From Boesenbergia rotunda (taxonomy: Eukaryota > Streptophyta > Magnoliopsida > Zingiberales > Zingiberaceae), in contig JAGFNQ010004729.1 of the NCBI GenBank assembly GCA_024364735.1, positions 167,062 to 231,061 on the forward strand: 64,000 bases of DNA, read 5' to 3'. This document shows, in pieces, positions 9,595 through 21,486 of the stretch (positions are counted from its first letter, which is position 1; each line of letters begins with the position of its first letter). Position numbers and translations under genes: made by a program. The notes beneath the pieces were generated by a model. It was not told the DNA's origin. It was given only the letters and a program-made list of their open reading frames with translations, and searched no databases.

Positions 9595-12566
9595 TGTAAC
9601 GCCCGCCCTTATATCTACTCTCGGGGCGGGGTTACGTAGAATCCATCGTAAAATTTTAACATAAAATAAAAATACAAGTGCAAGGACTAAGTACTAAGCA
9701 TGCTTGTTTAAAACTACCAAGTGATATTTACAAGTGCTAAGTATATTAGTCAGTGCATGCCAATCAGATATCATGCTTTAATGATTAGAACATGGTAGGT
9801 TCACAAGTAGTTCAACTCAACATATAAGAGTAATCCAAGTGTAATTTCTAATATTCAAAAGTACTAACTCTAATCACTAGCATTTATTATTGAAGAAAAC
9901 ATTATCATAGGCATAGTAATGTAGATATAAAAATCTTTCTTTCCCGAGCCACCACCCCACACATCTTCAGCCCTCCTGCCTCTTCCTTTAGTTTAAGTAT
10001 CCCTTACCCTTATCTGCAGCATAAAACAACACATAAACGAGTAAGCACAAATACTTAGTAAGGATCCTGTCCTACTCGCAAAATCCATACGAAGAATACA
10101 ACATGTACACATAAGGAATCATAAGCATGAGTTTATCATAGCATACTAAACATCCAAGTTTCTAAGCAAGCAGTATAAAGTATCTTAAGCATACCCTTCA
10201 CATATAATAAATGTTTTCAAAACAATTCCATAAAGGTATTACTTAAAAATATTTCAACATCATATAGTGCCCAGTTGTGTACCACATAATGCGCGTTCCC
10301 TAATGAATTGGGGTAGCGAGCCACCAATCCCATTAGAGCAGGACCCTTCCGTCCTACCGGAGCCATGACCTTAAGTTAACATGCACCCCGGATTTGTTTA
10401 ACGACCCCCTTCCGAGTCGGGTACACAACTTACAAAGTAAAATACTTATCATGTCTTTACATATATGCTAAGGAGTACTCCAATTTCACTTCTCAAGGGA
10501 CACACCACTCTTCAAGGGTGCTCATGATCCCATAGGGACACACCACACAACATAAGGGTGTTCTTGATCCCATACTTAGTGGAGTATCCTTTCAAGCATT
10601 TTAACATACACATCACATGCAAATCTCATAAGGGTGCCCCATGGGCTATAAGACATGCTCATACATACATCATGCTTCAACCACTTAACATACTTTATAT
10701 ATGACAAGATTGGTCACATAGATCATACTCATATCATAGGAAGTGGTAGCATGCTTCATGGATTAAATTCATTCTTCCTAACCCTAAACTAGGGTTTGGC
10801 CGAATTTCATAAGGTAAGGATAGGTTAGGTTTTTTTTTTGACATCAAACATCCCATACAAGCATCATATATCTATACATCATGTATCATACTAAGCATAG
10901 CATACATCATGGGGTAATCAACCTTCACAACCCTAATGTTCCTTGCCTTGGCCGAAAGTCATGCTAGGGAAAAATTAACTTTTCCAATCAAACATTCCAT
11001 TTAAACATCACGTGCATATACGTATCATCATCCCAAACATAAGCATATCTCATAGGGTACATCCCATGCAAGCATCACACATATATATATCATGTATCAT
11101 ACTAAGCATAACATACATCATGGGGTAATCAACCTTCACAACCCTAATGGTTCATGCCTTGGCCGAAAGTCATGCTAGGGGGAAGTTAAGTTTTCCAATC
11201 AAACATTTATACAAACACCATGTATACGCTATCATGCAATACACTAAGCATAGGATACATCATAGAAAAATCATGCAACCCTAAACCCTCAATCTTCATG
11301 CCTTGGCCGAAAGTCCTACTAGGGAGAGTTAAGTTTTCCAATCAAGCATTCCATTTAAACATCACATGCATATACATATCATCTTCCAAACATAAGCATA
11401 TCTCATAGGATAGTTTAACCTTCACGAACCCTAACTTTAGGGTGTTGGCCGAATGGTGTAGGGTAGGGGGAATTAGGGTTTTTGAAATCAACCATTCACA
11501 CAAGCATTTACACAAACACCTCACATACATATCATGTCACATATTAAGTATAGATTACATCATGGGATCATCTTCCAAACATAAGCATATCTCATAGGGT
11601 AGTTTAACCTTCACAAACCCTAATCTATTCATGTTGGCCGAATGGTGTAGGGTAGGGGGATTAGGGTTTTTGAAATCAAACCTTCACACAACCATTTATA
11701 CAAACACCTTGTCTACACTACTAAGCATGGATACATCATGGAGAATTTCAACCCTCACTAACCCTAATGGTTCATGGTCGAATGGTGTAGGGTGCTCAAC
11801 CCCTAGTTTTTGGCATCACAACATGAAGGGAAAACAACCTATCTATATACCCTAAGTCCCAAGGGGTCTCCTCATGCATCAAGGAGTAGCCAAGGTCTCC
11901 CCTTTGGGGGTGGCCGAAACTCACACAAGGGGTAACTCCCATTTTCGAAACAAGAAAAGAAAAGGAATCATGAAATCAACAATTACACTGCAGGCGAGGG
12001 GATACTTACATCCTTTCGCTTGAAAATCACCTTCTCTAAATCCTTAGGGTGCCCTTGGTTGAAGGAAGAGTGAGAGTTCCCTTTGCTAAAACTCCTCTAA
12101 ACACTTGGCCCTAGTAGAGGGCAAAAAATCCTTGGATGGGGTCTTCTTCCTTCCAATTCCCTAGGGTTAGAACCCTAGGGTGTATTTTCGAAAATTGAAA
12201 AGGGAGAAGAGGCTAGAGTTTTCGGTGGGGAGAGTGAGGAAGAAGAAGAGAGGAAGTTATTCCTCCCTCTCCCTCTCTTATTTATACTATTCTCATGAAG
12301 GGACATGTCTCTTCACTTCCCTAGCTTTAACAAACATGTTTCTTATTCTCTCAACATGAAACATTGCTTGGTGCATTGGTTAAGACATGGTTAATGTAAC
12401 TAGGAGGTTCAAGGTTCGATCCTTGCTTCCTCCTTTTTACACTTTCTTTTTATCACATTTTGCACTAATCCAAATCAAAGCCCATTAAGCCAAGCCCATC
12501 ATGATATTTCATAATAATGTTTCATGAATTCTTCATATTTCATATGGGAAAAATTGGGGTGTTACA
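9595..12566 (-). mobile_element. Gypsy-type solo LTR in gag of element A
   Basis: TGTAACGCCCG…GGTGTTACA, 2972 bp, with a perfect 5-bp TSD CAAGG (9590-9594 and 12567-12571). No coding region, PBS or PPT: a solo LTR. The only good TATA box (12279-12286) reads on the minus strand, with a strong GTAAGTAT splice-donor-like site downstream in that direction. Repeats of a CATACATCATG and TTGGCCGAA type fill 10700-11850. Long LTRs with these ends are typical of Ty3/Gypsy chromoviruses (Tekay/Del type), inferred from ends and size only. Confidence 0.8.
12368..12440 (+). other. tRNA-like segment in solo LTR
   Basis: TTGGTGCATTGGTTAAGAC resembles a tRNA D-arm/A box; GGTTCGATCC at 12413 is a B box, 45 nt after the A-box start. 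The acceptor stem is not paired, so this is a tRNA-derived sequence and not a tRNA gene. Confidence 0.55.
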
Positions 12567-12571
12567 CAAGG

Positions 12572-12917
12572 TGGGCATGTTGACTATAGGGTTGGGGCTC
12601 TAGAGTTGGAAAATCAAGTCTTGAGGGCAAGACTTGAAGAAATGGAAAGAGTCCTAGGTAGGGTCATTATTGGACCTAGGGGACTTGACATGTGTTTGGG
12701 TGTTCAAAAATCCAAAAATGTCAAATTGAGTGCATCCAAGGCAAATGGAAGAAAATATGCTAGGGTAGCATACAATTATGCCAAGGATGGAAGATTAGAG
12801 AATGGCAATGGAATGTCATTTAAGGGTAATATGTGCTTAACCAAGGACAAGGTGTCCAAATTTAAGAAAGATAAGGGTGTAGACCAAGAGTCACCGGAAT
12901 ACACCGGTGTCGTCTAG
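12572..12917 (+). pseudogene. gag, third part (coiled coil), element A
   Basis: The frame resumes after the solo LTR with LELENQVLRARLEEMERVLG, a clear Leu heptad pattern (about 22 residues), then a Lys-rich tail to a stop at 12915-12917. A coiled coil downstream of the zinc knuckles is unusual for Copia gag but also occurs near the gag end of B1 (22700-22900). Function is unknown; oligomerisation of the gag shell is a reasonable guess. Confidence 0.55.
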
Positions 12918-13967
12918 CATTTGTTGAGCCACCTAGGGAGGTGGCTAAGGCTAAGAGCCCAAGGGGAGCTATAGGAGTCAAGTTGGACCCATGGTCTATG
13001 GATCTCAGGAGGATTTCTCTCAGAAGTATAGATGGGTCATGGAGTGTGTCAAGGGATGTGGTGACGGATTTGAGTCTCAATCCTAAGGATTTGACACATT
13101 GGATTTGAGTTTCATGCATGAAAATATGACATCGGGGTCATATAGCATGGAAGTTTGTTTTTGATGTATAAATACTATATAAATCAATGCTAGGGATGCA
13201 TTGTGGTTTGGTATGGGCAGAGACATCAAGAGGAGGTCAAAACTAGGACTTTAGGTTAAGGTTCAATTGAACCATTTAGCTAGTTTTGGGTTTTGTGTCA
13301 ATCACGGAATTGGTGATAGATACATATTTGAATGTATTTTTCCCAAGTAGATATGGGTATCACAAACCTCTCCACAAAATTTGGAAATTTTTGGAGATTT
13401 GTGGAATTTCTGGTGCATTTCTGAAATTGGGTCAGAAATGTTGAAAATGGGAGTTTCAGGGTATCAGTCGACTGATACAGCGACAATCGACTGGTAAAGG
13501 CTGAAATTGGATATCTGCAATCAAAAGGTGTCCAAATGATGTAAAACAAGTGTGTAATCTTATGGGGGGGTTAGTACACTGTGTTTATGATCATTAGAGG
13601 TTAAAGGGTCCAAAAAGAGGGAGCTTGTTGGAGTCCTTTTGATGTATGGAAAAGGGGGAGAAGTGTTAGGTTTAAGTGAGAAACCAAACACGCCTTTGCA
13701 AGAAATCCTAATTAAGTCTAGGGGGAACTTAGGTAAAGGGGGAGCATTGTTGCTCATTTGGTGGCGTAAGGGGAACCTTGGAGAGGTTTTTAAAAACCCT
13801 TTGTAAGTCCAATGTAGGGGGAGCCTTGGAGTGGTTTTAAAAAACCCATTTTGGTGAAAATCCTAATTCTTGGGGAGGTTAGGTGTGGGGATGTCTTGTG
13901 ATAGGATCCATGCATGTTTGCATTATATTTGCTATTTATTTTCCCTAACTTAAACGTATTGCCAAAC
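12918..13967 (+). other. non-coding 3' interior of element A
   Basis: No pol-like frame. It holds two CAGTCGACTG-type sites near 13464-13495, two small GGTTTTTAAAAACC-like inverted repeats (about 13780 and 13830), and several GGGGGAG purine runs before the PPT. Confidence 0.6.
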
Positions 13968-13984
13968 ATTAAAAAGGGGGAGAT
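13968..13984 (+). other. polypurine tract of element A
   Basis: CATTAAAAAGGGGGAGAT immediately before the 3' LTR. Confidence 0.8.
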
Positions 13985-14962
13985 TATTGGGGCAATCTAT
14001 GGTCCGGAGTGACCATGTGTTTTGATGTTTGGGCAAAGGGTTTAAGTTAGGTTCACCCTTGTGATTGATATGTGTATCTGAGTGTGCAGGTATGCAGGAT
14101 ACACATGGAATTAGCTGGATAGCTTCGGGTATGGTGAAGATGGCATGGAGGCAAGCCGTGGGCTTGTGTGCGCATCCAAGGGACCATGGATATAGCAGGA
14201 ATGATGAGCCGAGGGAAGCGGACTTTGAGGCATACGCGAAGGATGGCTTGGGGAGACGAGTCATGGAGTTGCATGCATCCGAGGGACGAGAGCCAAAGTC
14301 GAAGAGGGCTTGAAGGCAACAGGTCGAGGCTGCTGGTGAAGAGTCAGCTGAGTCGTGAGGGTCTGAGTGTAGGAGAACTGTACTCGGGAAGGGAAACCCT
14401 AGGTTCAGGGGTGGACCAGTTGACTGACCCTGGGGCAATCGACTAGTATATACCATAGAAAGATCAGTCGACTGCAAATGGGGCAGTCGACTGGTGGTGG
14501 CTGAAAATTCGAACATTGGGGTTGCAACGTTCGAATTCAAGTGGGACCAGTCGACTGGCCTTGGACCAGTCAACTAGTAGCAGTCATTTCAGCAAAGAGC
14601 ACTATTTAAAGGAGCTCTGTTTTGGCTGAGAGTTCTTGACGAAATTGACTTTTGTTAAAGACCAATTAGTTGTCTTTGTGCTTAGGAGTATTGTCCGGAT
14701 TGTGGTGAGGTTTCTCCACCCACAAGGAGCTACACGAGCTAGCTGGATGTCATCCGGGGAGTCATCCACCGACAGATCGGGATCGTCCACCTTACGAATA
14801 GTCGTGGTGTAGGAGCGTTATCTCCGAACCACGTAATGGTTTGGTAATAGCAATTGTTTAGTTTTTGTTATTAGTATTTCCGCTTGCGCACGCTAACATT
14901 GTAGGAAGACAAGATCGAGAAATTACTATTGACCCCCCCTCTCGCAAACGGTAAGGTCCAAA
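13985..14962 (+). mobile_element. 3' LTR of element A
   Basis: It aligns along its length with 7425-8397, with the first TG now TA and the last bases (TCCTAACA) degraded. Many differences from the 5' LTR are C-to-T or G-to-A at CG sites. Confidence 0.85.
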
Positions 14963-15809
14963 TGTATGATGTGTATACTGAAAGACATGCTTCTTTTATA
15001 TATGAACATCTTCATTTTGAAAAGAGAATCACAACTACACTAGGTGCCTGTTTATATTAATACATGCATAAAGTCCATTACTTTGCATTGTAGATAACAT
15101 GGTGTGTGGTGTCACACGGAATATCATGTTATCAGTTCCTTGCCTAGTATAAGTAGAGGCTCACAACCGAGATGGAAATGGACAAACCATCGGGATGGTT
15201 ATAGTGTAATTAGGTGTGGTTGGTCTTGACCATAGAATTACACTAGTGTGCTTTGAGTACATTGAGCAGGATCAAAACCAGAGGTTATCCAATTTGTACT
15301 GACTCGATAATTGGATAGGACCTCAGTTTTTATTATGGAGTACGATCCTTTAATCCTGATATAATAATGGGTATATATTATTATTTATTATTTGTTTGAT
15401 TTACCAATAGACGAGATCTATTCTGTTAGATCGATAGACCCGGTAAGTTGGGAGATAATATTAATAATATGATGTGTCATTGATTATTGATGGAATCTGT
15501 GTCCTAGTGAGTCGGGATGATGATGCCCCCTTGATGAGGTCAAAATGTTCATCATGCTAAACCCTACAGGTGGATTTGATCGGGCATGATGATAAGGTTG
15601 AGTGGTACTAATTAATGATCCAGAAGTTAATTAATTTGAATTGTCAGTAATTTAAATTAATTAATGAGCGTTCGATTTCTTAAACACGGGGGGATGGATG
15701 ACTCGCAATATATGGAGCTCATATGAAAATATGAGGGTTGGTGAGGAAGTTCAACTAAGATCTTTTAGTGGAATTGATCTTAATTAATGGATCAGGTTTA
15801 GATCCATTG
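14963..15809 (+). mobile_element. family-C LTR fragment, sense
   Basis: TGTATGATGTGTATACTGAAAGAC is the sense form of the LTR end TAGTATACACATC(C)TAACA of elements C and D. Conserved blocks follow, such as CCATCGGGATGG and TACCACTCAACC reversed. It stops at B1's LTR, so B1 probably inserted into it. Confidence 0.75.
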
Positions 15810-17227
15810 TGTTGGATCGAGAGAACCGATAGAGGGGGGGGGTGAATATCGGAAAGCATTCGGATTTGAAAAGAGAATGCATAGCGGAAGATTAAAAACA
15901 AAAACACGCAAACACAGATATTTTTACTTGGTTCGGAGCCTAGGTCGACTCCTACTCCAAGGCCCACGGTCGTTGACCGTTTTCTGCGGGCAATTCTATA
16001 AGTTCGCAAATTAGTTTACAGTATTGAATTACAATTATAGCAAAGTAAACTTTTAAAACGAAAACTCTTCTTTTACCGACGTCCGATGTAGGTTGTATTT
16101 TTCGGAGCAGCGGGACGTCGTCGACGCTTGAGTCTCGAGTCGGGAGGTTTCCAGAGCAGTGCACGAGAGCAGACGAGCGTAGAAGCGTTGAATGAATTCG
16201 TTGTACTGAAGCCTTAGTTCGAGGGTCCTTTTATAGGACCTTGGGGCGCCCGAAACGTCGGGGGCGCCCCCCCCCCCACGTGTCGGTCGATCCACTTCCT
16301 TCTCGGTCAGCTCTGATCCCTTAAAACTCGGGATCAAGCTTTGACCGGGGCGCTCGGAACGCTGGGGGCGCCCGGATTGACCGGGTCAGAATCTTATCCT
16401 CTTGGCTTCGCTGGAGTTGCTTCGACTACTTGACCTGGGGGCGCCCGGGTGCAGAGGGGGCGCCCGGGAGTACGGGAGCGCCCGGGAGCACGGGGGCGCC
16501 CGGGAGATGAGCTGTCGAAGCCTGCCTTTGTTTTGAGTTCACCTTGGGGGCGCCCGGGACACTCCGGGGGCCCTGGTCAGTTGTTGCCTCATCCCTTTGA
16601 GGCTCTCTGAGCTGCAAACACTCGTTCCTTCGGTCCTGCATCCAGGGTTAGTCCAAAACACCATAAAACAATAGGATGTTAGTTTATACAGCCTTAGCTA
16701 TCTTGGTTCTGACTTGGGTCTCCAAATGGAGCCCTAGGTCGAACCGACGCCTACTGTTCCTTCGACGGGGAACGCGTCCTCACCTACTCCTCTCGAGAGA
16801 ATGTACCTGATGCCAACCGCTCCTCTGGTTGGACTTTTGCCTGACGGTCCTTTGCCAGGTCTTGGATACCGAGCTGTCCTTCGCCCGGTGCCTAGCATTC
16901 CTTCGCTAGGGCTTCAGTCCCAAGCTATCCTTCACCTGGCGCCTAGCAGTCCTTCGCTAGGGCTTCAGTACCCTGGCATTCCTTCGCCAGTGCCTAGCAG
17001 TCCTTCGCTAGGGCTTCAGTACCCTGGCATTCCTTCGCCAGTGCTTAGCAGTCCTTTGCTAGGGCTTTTTACCCTGGCATTCCTTCGCCAGTGCCTAGCA
17101 GTCCTTCGCTAGGGCTTTTTACCTTGCACACTAGAGTGACATGTTAGATAGCAAGTAAGACTTAACTTTTGAGCCCTGTTGCCATTATCAAAACTCAGGT
17201 TCGACTTGGGTGCTTTCTGCACCAACA
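15810..17227 (-). mobile_element. 3' LTR of B1
   Basis: On + it reads TGTTGGATCGAGAG…TGCACCAACA, 1418 bp, flanked on the right by the reversed PPT. It holds a GC-rich region of GGGGCGCCCGG repeats (16250-16600), a minus-strand TATA-like box near 16225-16235, and the hairpin minisatellite. Confidence 0.9.
16891..17113. repeat. 51-bp minisatellite of alternating hairpins
   Basis: The unit contains CCTAGC-AGTCCTTC-GCTAGG followed by CTGGC-ATTCCTTC-GCCAG. About nine hairpins occur here. Both kinds keep a TCCTTC loop while the stem alternates A/T and G/C. The same array is at 25420-25614 (to the gap) and, split by a solo LTR, at 33570-33712 plus 37215-37420. The unit is 17 codons long, which is why it produces Pro/Ser/Gly/Leu-rich spurious ORFs. 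Confidence 0.85.
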
Positions 17228-17241
17228 ATCTCCCCCCTTTT
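17228..17241 (-). other. polypurine tract of B1
   Basis: ATCTCCCCCCTTTT on + (AAAAGGGGGGAGAT on minus), directly next to the LTR end. Confidence 0.85.
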
Positions 17242-18632
17242 GATTTATGGCAACCCTGGTTCAAAAAGTTAAGTTTAATCAAGGCATATACAAAGTACCT
17301 TTTGTTCCCTCCCCCTGGAAGGAATCTCCCCCTAGATTTTTCAAAAATTCGTGGGGTTTTCGACACTAAGTTCTAAGTTTAAAGTTTGGATTTTTACTTA
17401 GAAAAATTTTAAAAAAATTATACTTGTAGAGAATTTTTGAGTTCAAATACTTAGTAAATTTTGAAAGCTTAAGTTTATTTAGACAACTTTGAAAACTTAA
17501 GTTTAAGAAGGATTTTCAAACTTTAGTTTGAGTACCAAAAAATTGAAAGTTTTAAGTTTATGGTACTTCAAAAAAGTTTTGAAAAACTCTATGTTTTAAA
17601 GTACTTCGTGAAGTTAACACAAACCTAAGTACTTCTGAAAAGCTTAAGTTTTTCTGAAAAACTTAAGTACTTTTGAAAAGTTTTGAAAAGTTTAAGTACT
17701 TTAAAAGGTTTTGACAAGCTTAAGTAAGAAAATTTTGAAAAGCTTAAGTACTTTGAAAAGCTTAAGTGAGAAAATTTTTGACAAGCTTAAGTACTAGGAA
17801 AGTTTTGAAAAGCTTAAGTACTTTGAAAAGCTTAAGTAAGAAAAACTTAGTGCTTTAGTACTTTGAAAAACATAGTACTTTAGAAAAGCTTAGTTAAGTA
17901 CTTTTTGAATAAAGGCTAGATTTTGAAATTTTGAGAGAAAAATATTCTACAAAAAAAATTTTAAACAAAAAATTTTAAATTCTCTCCTTTCTTATCTCTC
18001 CCCCTTTGTCATCTATCAAAAAGATAAATAGAGCAAAAATTAAATTGCATAATGGAAATAACTTTTATAATGGAAAATATTTGCATGATTTTGCTGTACT
18101 GAACCAATTCATGATAAGACTTAAACCAAATCAGTTAATTTTCTCTTGTAGGGACCTGTCTAACCCAATTAGCTACTTACAAACTGTTATAAACAGTAGT
18201 TTTTGCTAGGGTTAGTCAAGTTAAGTGTTTTTGTTCAAGTTAGATTTTCTAAACTTGACACTTAACTTGATTGCTGTGTAAGTTGTATTTAGTGCCCCAA
18301 TTACTGCAGATGCACTGACTTAAAGCATCTTGAATTAAGGCAAAGACCTAATCATCTCAACCCTTTCTAGGTTATCAATCAAAAGTACCCTAAGGTGCTT
18401 GTGAGATGCTGGCTTCTAACTCTATAGGTGCATGCAGTTCTAGGGTTAGGACCTAGGCTAAGTCCATTTGCGAAAAAGCCCTAGTTTTGAGAGGGGGTAG
18501 TTTTGAAATAAAACTAATAAAAAAATTTAAAAAAAACTGATTTTGAAATTAAATAAAATAGTTTTTCAAGTTCTTTTAGAAACTGATTTTTAAATCAAAT
18601 AAAGCAGTAAGAAATTAAAAAGTAGAGTTAAC
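17242..18632 (-). other. non-coding region between pol and 3' LTR of B1
   Basis: A/T-rich; 17450-17900 is an irregular array of AAGCTTAAGTACTTTGAAAAG. No env-like or other protein is recognisable on either strand. Confidence 0.65.
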
Positions 18633-19099
18633 TTATTCTACAGAGCACAATCCTAACTGCCTTCTTAGTGAGCTGAACTCAGACTCAGGTAAGGGTTTTG
18701 TGAGTATGTCAGCTAGGTTGGATTTAGAGTCTATATGCTTAAGTACTATTTCACCCCTGGCTACATGGTCTCTTACAAAGTGATGTTTGACTTCTATGTG
18801 TTTGGTTCTGGAATGTTGGATTGGATTTTTGGTTAGATTAATTGAACTTATATTGTCAATAAATACTTGAGTTTGGGTGTAGTTAAGCTGGAAGTCCTTA
18901 AGAGTGTGCATCATCCATAAAAGTTGTGTTACACACTCTGTTAAGGCTACATACTCAGCTTCAGTTGTGGACAGAGCTTCACAGTGTTGTTTTCTGCTGC
19001 ACCAACTTACTAGACTATTTCCTAATAGTTGGCAGCTTCCACTTGTGCTCTTTCTATCTAATTTACAACCAGCATAGTCAGAATCCGAGTATCCTGCAA
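18633..19099 (-). pseudogene. RNase H domain of B1 pol
   Basis: The frame reads through the usual Copia RNase H landmarks: SDSDYAGC and RKSTSG, a TEAEYVAL block with the catalytic Glu, FIDNISSI with a catalytic Asp, KHIEVKHHFVRD and NLADILTKPLP, ending at a stop at 18633. It degrades the RNA strand during reverse transcription. It is separated from the RT frame by a one-base frameshift near 19100 (the RT frame runs on to 19058 out of phase). Confidence 0.85.
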
Positions 19100-20236
19100 A
19101 TTGAAGGTTGAGGTTCTAGGATACCAAATCCCTACATTTAGGGTGCCCTTTACATATCTTAGTATTCTTTTTAGGGCTGCTAAGTGCGTTTCCTTAGCAC
19201 AGGTTTGGTATCTAGCACACATCCCTACAGCAAAAAGAATGTCAGGTCTGCTGGCTGTAAGGTACAATAGACTACCTATCATACTTCTATAGAGTTTAAG
19301 GTCCACTAGTTTACCATCAGGGTCACTATCTATTTTTACATTAGTGGCCATGGGGGTACTTATGCTTTTAGAGTTATCCATTTTGAATTTCTTTATTAAC
19401 TCTTTAGCATATTTGGATTGATGGACATAGTTTCCATCCCTAGTTTGTTTAATTTGTAAGCCTAGGAAAAAGTTAAGTTCACCAACTAGACTCATTTCAA
19501 ATTCATTTTCCATTATTTTAACAAATTCTTTTAGAAAGTTCGAGTTGGTGGACCCAAAGATTATGTCATCTACGTAAATTTGGGCAATAAATATATCTTT
19601 TCCTAGGGTTTTAATAAATAGGGTTGAGTCAATTTGTCCTTGTTTAAATTCTTTAGAGATTAAGTAAGTTGATAAACGTTCATACCAGGCCCTAGGTGCT
19701 TGTTTTAGTCCATATAGTGCTTTAGTTAGTTTGTAAACGTGGTCAGGTTTGTCTAAGTCCTCAAACCCAGGGGGTTGTCCTACATAAACTTCTTCTTTAA
19801 TGAATCCATTTAGGAAAGCTGACTTTACATCCATTTGATATAGCTTAAATCCTTTATGGGATGCAAAGGCTAACAACATTCTAATGGACTCAAGTCTAGC
19901 TACTGGGGCATATGTTTCATCGTAATCTAATCCCTCCACTTGGCTGAATCCCTTCGCTACTAAGCGGACTTTATTTCTAACTATTTCTCTTTGATCATTT
20001 AGCTTATTCCTAAAGACCCACTTGGTGTCAATGATGGATTTGCCCTCAGGTTTTGGTACTAATTCCCAGACTTGGTTTCTCTCAAATTGAGCTAATTCTT
20101 CTTGCATAGCTATGATCCAATCAGGATCAGGTAGGGATTCCTCTATAGTTTTAGGTTTAATTTTTGATATCATAGCTATTTGACTAAGGTTTCTATAGGA
20201 GGATCTAGTCCTGACTCCTAGAGTTGGATCACCCAC
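19058..20236 (-). CDS. Copia reverse transcriptase of B1 (fragment of pol)
   Basis: An open frame of 392 codons; the Met at 20236 is only the first Met after an in-frame TGA near 20308 and not a true start. The order is the PDWIIAMQEELAQFERNQVW entry block (about residues 38-57), KWVFRNKL, RLVAKGFSQ, YAPVARLESIR, the first catalytic Asp in QMDVKSAFLNG (about 135), YGLKQAPRAWY, and the YVDDIIFG catalytic box (about 215). LTASRPDILFAVG follows. The catalytic residues are intact. It copies element RNA into cDNA in the cytoplasmic particle. As part of a broken polyprotein it is unlikely to be made. Confidence 0.9.
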   Translation of the reverse strand: MGDPTLGVRTRSSYRNLSQIAMISKIKPKTIEESLPDPDWIIAMQEELAQFERNQVWELVPKPEGKSIIDTKWVFRNKLNDQREIVRNKVRLVAKGFSQVEGLDYDETYAPVARLESIRMLLAFASHKGFKLYQMDVKSAFLNGFIKEEVYVGQPPGFEDLDKPDHVYKLTKALYGLKQAPRAWYERLSTYLISKEFKQGQIDSTLFIKTLGKDIFIAQIYVDDIIFGSTNSNFLKEFVKIMENEFEMSLVGELNFFLGLQIKQTRDGNYVHQSKYAKELIKKFKMDNSKSISTPMATNVKIDSDPDGKLVDLKLYRSMIGSLLYLTASRPDILFAVGMCARYQTCAKETHLAALKRILRYVKGTLNVGIWYPRTSTFNLQDTRILTMLVVN

Positions 20237-21480
20237 AATTTGATCGATTGGGTGACTAAGTCTGGGTTTCTTGGTTCTTCTAGAACTTGGTTCAGCCTCA
20301 GGTCCGGCTGGTCAGTTTGGTTCACTATTTGATTCGACTCCTTGGGCTGGTTCATTTGTTGGTTCGATAATTGGTTCAGTTGACTCATTAATTGGTTCAA
20401 TAGTTAGTTCGTTTAAGGGTTCAATTAAATGTTCAATAGTTTGTTCATTATTTTCTTGATCAGAATTTGATGAGGTTAGGTCTGGATTATCAGATTTTGA
20501 GTTGATTTCTTCATCAAATATTAAGTTTGTTGTTTCTTCAATTTTCTTAGTTTGTTTGTTGTAAACTCTATAGGCTCTACTTGTGGTTGAGTATCCTAGG
20601 AAGATACATGGGGTTGACTTGGACTGAAATTTTCCTAATTAAATAGTCTTTGGTGTTTAGGATATGGACTTTGCATCCAAGACCCTTAGGTAGTGTAGAT
20701 TTAGGAGTCTATGGTAGTACAGTTCATACGGTATTTTGTTGTGTCGCTTGTTAATCAGAACTCTATTTTGGATGTAACAAGCCGTACTAATCGCTTCTGC
20801 CCAATATTGGTTTGCTAAGTTAAATTCGTTGAGCATAGCCCTAGCGGCTTCCTGTAATGTTCTATTCCTTCTTTCGACTATCCCATTTTGTTGGGGGGTT
20901 CTAGGACATGAAAATTCATGTAAATACCCATTTACCTTACAGAATTCCTCGAACCATTGATTTTCAAATTCTCCCCCGTGGTCACTCCTAAGTCTTTTAA
21001 TTTTAGTATCGTTTTGATTTTCAATTAATTTATAGAATTCATTAAATAGGTTTAGGGTTTCATCTTTGGTTTTTAGAAACCTAACCCAGGTGAACCTAGA
21101 GTAATCATCAACTATTACTAAGCAGTATCGGTTCTCGCTTAGTGACTTGGCTCCATGTGAATCAAATAGGTCAAGGTGCAGGAGCTAAGTGTGGTTTGAG
21201 TTAGGTCAGATTGGATTAGTTTGTGATTAGATTTGGTTTGTTTACCTTGATTACATGATTAACATATTAGGTTTTCATTGTTTTTAATTTTGGGGATACC
21301 TTTGATTAAGCCAAGTTGGGTGACTTTTGAGATAGTTCTCAGATTAGTGTGACCTTGTCTCCTATGCCAGAGATTTGATTGTTCTAACTGAGTTAACATA
21401 CATTTGGGTACTAGGGGAAGTTTATGGGTATACATTATTTTTTCTAGTGCCCTTAAGTATGATTTCTGAGTCTTGTACAT
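20237..21480 (-). pseudogene. integrase region of B1
   Basis: The N-terminal HHCC zinc region is seen in LWHRRQGHTN (21259-21480). After several stops and frameshifts (21000-21260) the core gives RSDHGGEFEN (second Asp) near 20985 and PRTPQQNGIVERRNRT with the catalytic Glu near 20880. The C-terminal LGYSTTSRAYRVYN block lies near 20590, and a Gln/Asn/Pro/Glu-rich linker leads to RT with a TGA near 20308. Confidence 0.8.
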
Positions 21481-21486
21481 TTCTAA

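Larger units (their letters stand above)
7425..14962 (+). mobile_element. element A, gag-only non-autonomous LTR retrotransposon
   Basis: Two clearly related LTRs of ~970 bp enclose PBS, a decayed gag-like frame, a non-coding part and a PPT. No protease, integrase, RT or RNase H is visible. Without the inserted solo LTR the element is about 4.6 kb. This matches the layout called TR-GAG or LARD-like, so it would depend on a partner's enzymes. The left flank is GATCC; I see no matching TSD on the right, where the last bases of the LTR are damaged. Confidence 0.7.

Noticed and set aside
12368..12440. Functional tRNA gene
   Set aside because: A and B boxes are present but acceptor, D and anticodon stems do not pair; the same segment recurs inside LTR copies.
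13950..14573. 207-codon minus-strand ORF across the 3' LTR of element A
   Set aside because: The equivalent region of the 5' LTR is broken into shorter frames, composition is not protein-like, and it crosses the PPT and LTR boundary.
16801..17112. 103-codon Pro/Ser/Gly/Leu-rich ORF with a 17-residue repeat (also 25325-25585, 33481-33690)
   Set aside because: It lies in an LTR on the antisense strand. The open frame is a by-product of a 51-bp minisatellite whose unit is a multiple of three.
16891..17113. Regularly spaced short repeats that could suggest a CRISPR array
   Set aside because: The spacers are also repeats, there are no cas genes and the context is a plant LTR.
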